Shown: piece after piece, positions 1 through 6,511 of the stretch
How the letters are laid out: each line of letters begins with the position of its first letter
Numbering within the stretch: position 1 is the first letter of the stretch
Assembly: GCA_020058405.1 (NCBI GenBank)
Contig: JAGVEE010000036.1
Span: 1-19,453, forward strand
Direction: 5' to 3'
DNA from: Sphingobacteriales bacterium
Lineage (GTDB): Bacteria; Bacteroidota; Bacteroidia; Sphingobacteriales; Sphingobacteriaceae
Length of the DNA: 19,453 nt
Position numbers and translations under genes: made by a program
The notes under the pieces: generated by a model
What the model was told of the DNA's origin: nothing
Database searches by the model: none
Seen by the model: only the letters and a program-made list of their open reading frames with translations

Positions 1-4
1 AATC

Positions 5-1594
5 TTACCAACCTTGTAACACCTTGTTTTTAGGGTATTTAACTTCAATTTGGAAGCTCATTTTTTTACTTTCGGCAGGAGCTATCACATAGTTCCAAGT
101 AAGTTTGCCCGTTTCGGGGTCGTGGTTTGCATTTGCCGCTGTAAAACTTACTTCTATATCTTTATCTGTTGATAATGGTACTTGGTCTTGTATTTGAATG
201 TTAATTGCTTTGCTCTTTGTATTACGAACGGTAATATCATACCCCTGCACTATTTTTTTAGAACCTCCGAAGGTTTTTTTAGAGGTAAGTTCTTTCACCA
301 TTTTACGCTCTACCTTAATGCTTTCATCGTTTCCGAAGCTTAACTCCAAGGAGTCTTCTATGCTCATTGGGTCTATGTATGTTTTAGTAACATAGGATCC
401 ATCTAAAAATATATTTGCCTCGCCAGCTAATAATATGTTCTTATCCCAATCGCTTATACTTGCAATTAAAAATGCTTTATTATCTATTTTAGGTACGCTT
501 ACGTAACGGTAATTTGCTTTGCTTTCGCTACGTTGTATTTCTAAAATTTTCTTATCGCCATCAGACTCTATTGTAAAGGCTTTGGTAATATTGAATTGAA
601 TGTTATTGGCTTGTTCGGTACTTACTACTTCTAAAGCAGCGGCAGTTTTTACTAATGAATTGATATTACGTGTTGGAAGTTTCATTAATTGAGCTGCATC
701 CATTGAACCTCCATACATTTCCTTATTGTAGGCTACAAAATCCGTTAAACTCAATCGCCAATCATTTAGCACTGGTTTTGCAGTATAATTTACAGGGTTG
801 CCGGTCGATAAAGATAGTTCAACATTTTCCCAATTTACACCCGTACTTTGGCGCACATTTGCTTTCAAAATAAAATTTACATTTTCGCCAATGTCGTTAG
901 AACGAAGATCGTAGAATGGTTCCCAGCTAGCATCTTGTACTAAATATTTTAAAGTAATGCGTACGTTTTGTGCTTGCACTAAACTTACGCGTATCCAAAT
1001 TTGTTTATTGTTTTTTCCTGCTTGGCGCTCTGAAAGTTGTTGGCGGAAAGCACTTAGTTTATTAGTATTTTCTCTAATTAATTTATCTAATCGGTACGAT
1101 TCTTTTTTTAATTCTGGTAATCGTCTTCTGTACAATTCCGCTAAATCTTCAATGTCTACAATATCTGCAGCTTGTTTGCTGCTAATGTTTTTATTGGTTA
1201 TTAATAAATTTTCTTCTTGGTCTACCGCATACTTTTTAATATTATCCATGTCAATTAACATGTCGTAATATTCAATAGAATCTAACAACGCCTTGTATGC
1301 TTTGCTTTTTTTCTTAATGTCGTTATCACCCGTTTTACTTTCTACACTTATAATGGTAAACTCTCCTTCGCCTGCCACTTGTATAGAGTTTTCGTCTAAT
1401 GAATTCGGGAGTTCATCAACAATAATTAAATGGTCGCCTTTATCAATGGTTTGAGAAATTTTGGATTCTATTTGAGCACCGTTTCTAAATACTATTACTT
1501 TTTGAATGCGCTCTGTTTTTACAATTTCTGCTGCGCTTGAATATGCTGAAATTCCAAGCAGGATAAACAGACTCAATATATATTTTATTTTCAT
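5..1594 (-). CDS. MuiA-family protein with DUF4140 and DUF4139 domains, exported
   Basis: A 529-residue protein. I chose the ATG at 1594 because it gives a clean signal peptide (MKIKYILSLFILLGISAYSS, cleavage near SSAA-E). The 23 extra codons upstream would put a charged, non-signal stretch in front and would run through the -7 promoter box. Residues about 25-120 look like the N-terminal DUF4140 domain (IQKVIVFRNGAQIESK, then DENSIQVAGEGEFTIISVE). Residues about 140-195 are a charged helical, coiled-coil-like stretch. From about 205 to the end is the beta-rich DUF4139 domain (VQDASWEPFYDLR, VNWENVELSLSTGNP). Family members in other phyla are called mucoidy inhibitor A, but their biochemical role is not established. 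Residues 293-323 hold an insert resembling a TonB-receptor plug motif. The stop codon is at 5-7, so the gene is complete. It is transcribed divergently from the S46 peptidase. Confidence 0.85.
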   Translation of the reverse strand: MKIKYILSLFILLGISAYSSAAEIVKTERIQKVIVFRNGAQIESKISQTIDKGDHLIIVDELPNSLDENSIQVAGEGEFTIISVESKTGDNDIKKKSKAYKALLDSIEYYDMLIDMDNIKKYAVDQEENLLITNKNISSKQAADIVDIEDLAELYRRRLPELKKESYRLDKLIRENTNKLSAFRQQLSERQAGKNNKQIWIRVSLVQAQNVRITLKYLVQDASWEPFYDLRSNDIGENVNFILKANVRQSTGVNWENVELSLSTGNPVNYTAKPVLNDWRLSLTDFVAYNKEMYGGSMDAAQLMKLPTRNINSLVKTAAALEVVSTEQANNIQFNITKAFTIESDGDKKILEIQRSESKANYRYVSVPKIDNKAFLIASISDWDKNILLAGEANIFLDGSYVTKTYIDPMSIEDSLELSFGNDESIKVERKMVKELTSKKTFGGSKKIVQGYDITVRNTKSKAINIQIQDQVPLSTDKDIEVSFTAANANHDPETGKLTWNYVIAPAESKKMSFQIEVKYPKNKVLQGW

Positions 1595-1614
1595 GTTTTT
1601 AGTTTGATAACGAG

Positions 1615-1622
1615 CAAAAATA
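1615..1622 (-). promoter_or_regulatory. -7 box of the MuiA-family gene
   Basis: On the minus strand this reads TATTTTTG, a full match to the Bacteroidota -7 consensus TAnnTTTG, 20 nt upstream of the ATG at 1594. No convincing -33 TTG was found at the usual distance. It is followed after 5 nt by TATCAAAC, the same layout as on the opposite strand at 1724-1744. Confidence 0.55.
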
Positions 1623-1723
1623 CTAAATATTGGTAGTATACTATAATTATTACAATCGCACATTTATTATCAAGAAAATCTGATAGTTAAAGCTTAATAC
1701 TTATGTATTCTGCTTTTTTTCTT

Positions 1724-1731
1724 TATTTTCG
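1724..1731 (+). promoter_or_regulatory. -7 box of the S46 peptidase gene
   Basis: TATTTTCG differs from the TAnnTTTG consensus at one base and lies 18 nt before the ATG at 1750. TATCAAAC follows after 5 nt (1737-1744), mirroring the divergent promoter. There is no Shine-Dalgarno sequence between it and the start codon. Confidence 0.45.
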
Positions 1732-1749
1732 CAAACTATCAAACACAAG

Positions 1750-3918
1750 ATGAAAATGAAGAAAATACTAGTTGCTTCCTTATTATTATTAGGAACGTTT
1801 AATGTTAAGGCAAATGCACCCGATGAGGGAATGTGGTTGCCGATGTTGATTAACAAGAATTACGAAGAAATGAAAAAAATCGGATTCAAGTTAACGGCGA
1901 GTGATGTGTACAACGTAAACCAATCGAGTTTAAAAGACGCCATTGTATCTATGGGATTTTGTACTGGCGAAATGATTTCGGCAGACGGATTGATGTTAAC
2001 GAACCACCACTGTGGGTACGGAAGTATTCAATTTAACAGTACAGTGGAGCACGATTATTTAACAGATGGCTTTGTTGCTAAAACCAGAGCAGAAGAATTA
2101 CAAGCACCAGAAATTGTTGCTTCTTTTTTAGTGAGAATGGAAGATGTAACTCCGCAAATACTTGCAGCTACAACAGGTTTGGGAGATGCAGAAAAAGATG
2201 CGAAGCAAAAAGAAATCATAAAAAGTTTAACAACAGAAGCTACAAAAGGCACGCATTACCAAGCAATTGTTCGCGATGTATTTGGTGGTAATCAATATTT
2301 ATTATTCGTTTACGAGCGTTTTACAGATGTGCGTTTAGCATTTGCTCCACCGTCATCTGTAGGTAAATTTGGTGGCGATACAGATAATTGGATGTGGCCA
2401 CGCCATACCGGCGATTTCTCTGTGTTCCGTGTGTACATGGGTAAAGATGGTAAGCCAGCTGCTTTTTCTAAAGATAACGTTCCTTATAAACCAAAGCGTT
2501 ACTTAAACATATCGATGAAAGGTATTGCAGAAGGCGACTATGCAATGATTATGGGTTACCCAGGTCGTACCAACCGATATGCATTTGCAACAGAAATGGA
2601 TAACTCAGTTGAGCGTACAAATCCTGCCATCATCAAACTTTTAGGAAAAAGATTAGAAGTGATGAAAGCAGATATGGATAAGAGTGACTATACTCGTATT
2701 AAATTAGCAGCTACTTATGCATCTACTGCAAACTCTTGGAAATATTACATTGGCCAAAATGAAGGCTTAGTAAAGCTTGATGTTATTGCTGGTAAAAAAA
2801 CAGTGGAAAATGATTTCAACAAATTCGCAAATTCTACAGATGCGTTAAAATCAAAGTATTCATCAACTTTATCAAACATAAATACTTCGTATGAAGAGTT
2901 GAAAAAATACTCATTACGTAGTTCGTATTACGGCTTAGCAGGTACAGCATCTGTAACGGTTAAATTAGCAGATTTAATAAAACCTATTACAGAAGAATTA
3001 AAGAAAACGCCTGTAAATACAGAGGCCTTAAACAAAGCAATAGAAAAAGTAAAAGCAGGGTTAAAGGATACGTATAAAGATTACGTGCCTGCTACTGATG
3101 AGAAAGTAATGGCGGCATTGTTGAGCATTTATTACAATGATATTCCGAAAGCAGATCAGCCAGCAATTTTAGAAGAAATTGTGAAAAAACACAAAGGGGC
3201 AAATGCTGAAGAAAGCTTTAAAAAGTATTGCGCTGCAGCCTTTAAAAAATCATTCTTAACTTCTAAAGAAAAAATGGAAGCATTTTTAGCAGCACCTAGT
3301 TTGAAGAAAATTGAAGCGGATCCTATTGTTCAGTATGCAACTAAAATGGCTGAATACAGAACTACGTTTATGCCTGCTTTAATGAAAGTGCAAGCAAGTA
3401 TAACGAAAGATAAAAAAGATTATGTAGCTGGTTTGTTGGAAATGAACCCAGGTAAATTAATGTACCCAGATGCAAACTCAACCATGAGAATTACTTACGG
3501 TAAAGTTTCGGGCTACGTTGCTAAAGATGCGGTAGTATATAACTATTACACCACTTCTAGAGGAATGTTAGAAAAATACGTTCCGAAAAATGAAGAGTTC
3601 GACATTCCAGAAAAATTAGTTTCTATGTTGAAGAATAAAGATTTCGGGCAGTATGCAAATGAAAAAGGAGAGTTGGTAATTTCCTTTTTAACAGATAACG
3701 ATATTACTGGCGGTAACTCTGGAAGCCCTGTAATTAATGCCAATGGCGAGTTAATTGGTACTGCTTACGATGGAAACTGGGAAGCAATGACCGGCGATTT
3801 AGTGTTCGATAAAAACTTTAAACGCACTATTGTTTGCGACATCCGTTATTTATTGTTTATTATGGATAAGTACGCGGGAGCAGGCAACTTGGTAAGTGAG
3901 TTGACTTTGGTGAAGTAA
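1750..3918 (+). CDS. S46 family dipeptidyl peptidase, DPP7-like
   Basis: A 722-residue serine peptidase, full length for family S46. These enzymes remove dipeptides from the N-terminus of oligopeptides, usually in the periplasm, and feed amino-acid uptake. A signal peptide (MKMKKILVASLLLLGTFNVKA) precedes NAPDEGMW, the conserved start of the mature protein. The trypsin-like triad can be placed at His87 (TNHHCGYG), Asp222 (RHTGDFSVFRVY) and Ser657 (GGNSGSPV). DNW at 212-214, within the conserved GGDTDNWMWPRH block, belongs to the region that grips the substrate amino terminus. The residue 18 after the catalytic serine is Gly675 (YDGNWEAM). In this family glycine there goes with hydrophobic P1 preference (DPP7 type), while arginine goes with Asp/Glu preference (DPP11 type). 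ATG at 1750 or 1756 could both serve as start. The neighbours are a divergent MuiA-family gene and a convergent phosphoesterase-like gene. Confidence 0.95.
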   Translation: MKMKKILVASLLLLGTFNVKANAPDEGMWLPMLINKNYEEMKKIGFKLTASDVYNVNQSSLKDAIVSMGFCTGEMISADGLMLTNHHCGYGSIQFNSTVEHDYLTDGFVAKTRAEELQAPEIVASFLVRMEDVTPQILAATTGLGDAEKDAKQKEIIKSLTTEATKGTHYQAIVRDVFGGNQYLLFVYERFTDVRLAFAPPSSVGKFGGDTDNWMWPRHTGDFSVFRVYMGKDGKPAAFSKDNVPYKPKRYLNISMKGIAEGDYAMIMGYPGRTNRYAFATEMDNSVERTNPAIIKLLGKRLEVMKADMDKSDYTRIKLAATYASTANSWKYYIGQNEGLVKLDVIAGKKTVENDFNKFANSTDALKSKYSSTLSNINTSYEELKKYSLRSSYYGLAGTASVTVKLADLIKPITEELKKTPVNTEALNKAIEKVKAGLKDTYKDYVPATDEKVMAALLSIYYNDIPKADQPAILEEIVKKHKGANAEESFKKYCAAAFKKSFLTSKEKMEAFLAAPSLKKIEADPIVQYATKMAEYRTTFMPALMKVQASITKDKKDYVAGLLEMNPGKLMYPDANSTMRITYGKVSGYVAKDAVVYNYYTTSRGMLEKYVPKNEEFDIPEKLVSMLKNKDFGQYANEKGELVISFLTDNDITGGNSGSPVINANGELIGTAYDGNWEAMTGDLVFDKNFKRTIVCDIRYLLFIMDKYAGAGNLVSELTLVK

Positions 3919-3922
3919 AACT

Positions 3923-4006
3923 TAGAAATTAGTCGTTAGTCTTTAGTCTTTAGTCTTTAGAAAGGATCCCCCTCTCTAACGACTAAAGACTAACGACTAA
4001 TTTCTA
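3923..4006. repeat. Heptanucleotide inverted repeat between convergent genes, possible bidirectional terminator
   Basis: Two perfect 26-nt arms (3923-3948 and 3981-4006) are separated by 32 nt. Both arms are built from 7-nt units. TTAGTCG then three TTAGTCT fill 3929-3956, and TAACGAC, TAAAGAC and TAACGAC fill 3977-3997. The element fills the gap between the S46 peptidase (plus) and the phosphoesterase-like gene (minus). Its right arm contains the stop codon of the latter. The stem is long enough to act on transcripts from both sides, but no clean U-tract follows, so termination is an inference. Confidence 0.8.
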
Positions 4007-5017
4007 TAATATAGTAGGATAATAAACATCAAAAATCTCTCCACTAAAACTCCTGAAATAAGCGAAAGGAGAGGAGCGGATGATTGTAGTTGGTTTAGAA
4101 ACATCAACATAATTAATGTATAAACCTCTGTGTTGTTCCATTACGTGTACTTGTATAAAACCGGGTTGTGAACCAAATCTTGGGTAAATAACTGAACCCG
4201 TATTTAATAAGAGTGGTCCTTTGTTTTCATAGCCATCTAAAGTAAATCTTTCGTAATAGTGAGTGCTTGCGCCTAATACTAAATCTGCTTTGCTCATTAT
4301 CATTCTTGATAATTCAGGGTTTACTTCATTTATCCATGACCCAAATCTGCTGTGTGCACCAATTACTATAATGTCTCTGTTTGTTTTATTTATGCTAATT
4401 AATGATTGGCGCAAAAAAGACTTTGAGCTCTCTCTAAATGCTAGGCGTGTGTCTGCTGGTTGATCGGGAAAATGTAAAGATATGAAGTGTATTTTATAAC
4501 CTTTAGGTGCATTTATTACTGCATAATAATCAACACCTTCTTTGCTAAACGTTATATTTTTTCTGTTAGTTAAATCCACTGCATCAAAAAATGCTTTACC
4601 GGCTCCCCAATCATCTTGCCCTTGTCCGTAAAAAGCATTTTCATTATCAGAAATAGTTGGATAAAAATTTTCTTTCCAAAAGGGATCATTGCACACAAAA
4701 AATAAAAAATCGTTTGTGCCAGTTTTTGTTAAATGGTCGCCCATTCCCAAAATACAAATATCGTTAGATTTACGGATGTGGTAATTTGCTTTTGCCATGT
4801 AGATATTTTCGTATGGAGATTGACCATGGTTATCACTTAGAATAGAAAAATTGAAAATGGATTGATTTTCTATATCCTTATAATTCTCTACATTTCGTAG
4901 CTTACCATTAATAACATCGCCTTCACTAAAATTAAGTGAGAACAAAAGATGAATAATGATAATAGTTAATAAAATATAAAACTTAACCTGAAAACTTAAT
5001 TTCTTGGTTTTGTTCAT
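4004..5017 (-). CDS. Membrane-anchored metallophosphoesterase-like protein with divergent metal motifs
   Basis: 337 residues. Residues about 11-31 form one hydrophobic helix (VKFYILLTIIIIHLLFSLNF), an uncleaved anchor or signal sequence, so the rest probably lies outside the inner membrane. The fold can be followed through the calcineurin-like phosphoesterase motifs: D-x-H at 62-64 (LSDNHG), GDH at 93-95, SDNE at 123-126 where GNHE is expected, His222 (VIGAHS), and ASTHYYER at 250-257 where GHTHxYER is expected. The ending (PLLLNTGSVIYPRFGSQPGF) is the usual strand after the last motif. Two metal or catalytic positions are therefore replaced, so activity is uncertain. No substrate can be named. 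The stop codon lies inside an inverted repeat. The gene has its own -7 box and appears monocistronic. Confidence 0.7.
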   Translation of the reverse strand: MNKTKKLSFQVKFYILLTIIIIHLLFSLNFSEGDVINGKLRNVENYKDIENQSIFNFSILSDNHGQSPYENIYMAKANYHIRKSNDICILGMGDHLTKTGTNDFLFFVCNDPFWKENFYPTISDNENAFYGQGQDDWGAGKAFFDAVDLTNRKNITFSKEGVDYYAVINAPKGYKIHFISLHFPDQPADTRLAFRESSKSFLRQSLISINKTNRDIIVIGAHSRFGSWINEVNPELSRMIMSKADLVLGASTHYYERFTLDGYENKGPLLLNTGSVIYPRFGSQPGFIQVHVMEQHRGLYINYVDVSKPTTIIRSSPFAYFRSFSGEIFDVYYPTIL

Positions 5018-5052
5018 AAGCGTAAAGAGAGCGTTGTTTAGTTGTTGTTTAC

Positions 5053-5060
5053 CAAATGTA
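5053..5060 (-). promoter_or_regulatory. -7 box of the metallophosphoesterase-like gene
   Basis: On the minus strand this reads TACATTTG, matching TAnnTTTG, 35 nt upstream of the ATG at 5017. No clear -33 element was seen. Confidence 0.45.
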
Positions 5061-5091
5061 CCGAATATATATCCGATAAATTGTAATAGTA

Positions 5092-5141
5092 ATGTAAGAT
5101 TATTAAATTATTCGTTACATCTTATAAGTAATATCTTACAT
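5092..5141. repeat. Short inverted repeat in AT-rich spacer
   Basis: ATGTAAGAT at 5092-5100 is mirrored by ATCTTACAT at 5133-5141, with the small palindrome CTTATAAG (5121-5128) between them. It lies upstream of the phosphoesterase-like gene promoter. It could bind a regulator or be chance in AT-rich DNA. Confidence 0.35.
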
Positions 5142-5156
5142 AATTATTGGATTGGA

Positions 5157-5203
5157 CCGCTACGCTGTTAGTCGTTAGTCCGCTACGCTGTTAGTCATTA
5201 GAC
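5157..5203. repeat. 17-bp direct repeat with TTAGTC units
   Basis: CCGCTACGCTGTTAGTC occurs at 5157-5173 and again at 5180-5196. GTTAGTC is also duplicated in tandem (5167-5180), and ATTAGAC follows at 5197-5203, then CCGCTTCACTGCG. The TTAGTC word is the same one that builds the inverted repeat at 3923-4006. It lies in the 254-nt spacer between purM and the phosphoesterase-like gene, which are both on the minus strand. No coding potential was seen. Confidence 0.75.
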
Positions 5204-5228
5204 CGCTTCACTGCGAGAAAATGTTGCT

Positions 5229-5274
5229 GCTCCCAGCTCCTAGCTATAGACTCCCCGCTCTTAGCTCCCTGCTA
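5229..5274. repeat. Heptanucleotide array GCTCCYA ending in the purM stop codon
   Basis: Units start at 5229, 5236, 5243, 5250, 5257, 5264 and 5271, an exact 7-nt period: GCTCCCA, GCTCCTA, GCTATAG, ACTCCCC, GCTCTTA, GCTCCCT, GCTA. The last unit supplies the TAG stop of purM (minus strand, 5274-5272). The sequence is unrelated to TTAGTC but has the same period. Confidence 0.65.
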
Positions 5275-6450
5275 ATAAACTAAAGTGCCTTCTTCGCTAA
5301 CTACGCTTACTTTCTTACCTTCAAAAGCTTCCACTCTGCCAATTAGTTGAGCTTCCACGTTAAATGATTTTGAGATGGAAATAAGTTCTTCGGCACGTTC
5401 CATGCTATCTGTATACACTTCCATGCGGTGCCCCATGTTAAACACTTTATACATTTCTTCCCAAGAAGTGTTAGATTCTTCTTTAATCATACGGAAGAGT
5501 GGGGGAATTGGAAATAGAGAATCTTTTATAATGTGTACATTATCTACGAAGTGAAGTACTTTGGTTTGAGCACCTCCGCTGCAATGTACAATTCCGTTGA
5601 TGTGTTCTTTGCCATTTTTTAAAAACGCACTTATAATGGGTGCATAAGTTCTAGTTGGCGATAGCACTAATTTACCTGCAGTTACAGATAAGTGTTCGTT
5701 TATTTTAATTAGATCTGTTAAGTTTTTTGTTCCCGAAAAAATCAATTCCTCTGGTACCGATGGATCAAAACACTCTTGATATTTTTTTGCAATGCTTTTG
5801 TTAAAAACATCATGCCTTGCAGAAGTTAAGCCATTGCTTCCCATGCCTCCATTATACTCAGTCTCATAGCTTGCTTGGCCATAAGATGCTAATCCTACAA
5901 TTATATCTCCAGCTTTAATATTGTCATTCGAAATTACATCTTCTCTACGCATTCTACACGTTACAGTAGAGTCAACTATAATGGTCCTTACTAAATCGCC
6001 TACATCGGCTGTTTCGCCGCCTGTTGAATAAATATGAATGCCTGCTTTACGCAATTCTTCCAAAATTTCTTCTGTTCCATTTATAATGGCAGAAAGTACT
6101 TCTCCAGGAATTAAGTTTTTATTTCTTCCGATAGTAGAAGAGAGTAAAATATGATCGATTGCACCTACACAAATCAAATCATCTAGGTTCATAATGATAG
6201 CATCTTGTGCGATGCCTTTCCAAACAGATACATCACCTGTTTCTTTCCAATAAGCATAAGCCAAAGAAGATTTCGTACCCGCTCCGTCTGCATGCATAAT
6301 GGTGCAATAAGCAGGGTCGTTCGCTAATAAATCGGGGATAATTTTGCAAAAGGCACTCGGAAATAACCCTTTATCAATATTCTTAATGGCTTGGTGTACG
6401 TCTTCTTTAGAAGCCGATACTCCTCTTAGGTTGTAACGTTGATCGCTCAT
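5272..6450 (-). CDS. purM: Phosphoribosylformylglycinamidine cyclo-ligase (AIR synthase), Bacteroidota long form
   Basis: 392 residues. The enzyme closes FGAM to aminoimidazole ribotide using ATP in de novo purine synthesis, in the cytoplasm. The sequence carries the PurM/AIR-synthase pattern: RYNLRGVSASKEDV at the start, HADGAGTKSSLAYAYW (counterpart of the DGVGTK nucleotide motif), AQDAIIMNLDDLICVGA, GRNKNLIPGEV, STGGETADVGDLVRT (counterpart of GGETAEM), and FNMGHRMEVY near the C-terminus. It is longer than the roughly 345-residue proteobacterial enzyme, as usual in this phylum. I chose the ATG at 6450 (MSDQRYNLRG) over a TTG three codons upstream because the ATG gives the family's usual N-terminus. 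The neighbours on the same strand are unrelated in function. A 12-bp palindrome with a -7-like box sits just upstream, so separate transcription is likely. Confidence 0.93.
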   Translation of the reverse strand: MSDQRYNLRGVSASKEDVHQAIKNIDKGLFPSAFCKIIPDLLANDPAYCTIMHADGAGTKSSLAYAYWKETGDVSVWKGIAQDAIIMNLDDLICVGAIDHILLSSTIGRNKNLIPGEVLSAIINGTEEILEELRKAGIHIYSTGGETADVGDLVRTIIVDSTVTCRMRREDVISNDNIKAGDIIVGLASYGQASYETEYNGGMGSNGLTSARHDVFNKSIAKKYQECFDPSVPEELIFSGTKNLTDLIKINEHLSVTAGKLVLSPTRTYAPIISAFLKNGKEHINGIVHCSGGAQTKVLHFVDNVHIIKDSLFPIPPLFRMIKEESNTSWEEMYKVFNMGHRMEVYTDSMERAEELISISKSFNVEAQLIGRVEAFEGKKVSVVSEEGTLVY

Positions 6451-6456
6451 AAATAA

Positions 6457-6485
6457 CAAAGGACAAATATATGATTTGTCCTTTG
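6457..6485 (-). promoter_or_regulatory. 12-bp palindrome overlapping a -7 box just before purM
   Basis: CAAAGGACAAAT (6457-6468) and its perfect complement (6474-6485) flank a 5-nt loop. On the minus strand the centre reads TATATTTG (6471-6464), a full TAnnTTTG match 13 nt before the purM ATG. The hairpin is followed by TTATTT on that strand. It may be an operator or leader hairpin for purM, a terminator for the upstream lipoprotein gene, or both. The sequence does not decide between these. Confidence 0.6.
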
Positions 6486-6511
6486 CTTTATATCGTTGAA
6501 AAATATTTTTA

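Noticed and set aside
957..1268. 103-codon open frame on the plus strand
   Set aside because: Antisense to the well-supported MuiA-family gene, with no recognisable domain or promoter.
1595..1663. N-terminal extension of the MuiA-family gene to an ATG at 1663
   Set aside because: It would cover the -7 box and place a cysteine-rich, non-signal stretch before a clean signal peptide that starts at 1594.
3923..4006. CRISPR-like array
   Set aside because: Units are only 7 nt with no spacers and there are no cas genes. The structure is a heptad inverted repeat.
6451..6459. TTG start of purM three codons upstream of the ATG
   Set aside because: The ATG at 6450 gives the family's usual N-terminus and the TTG lies within the palindrome.
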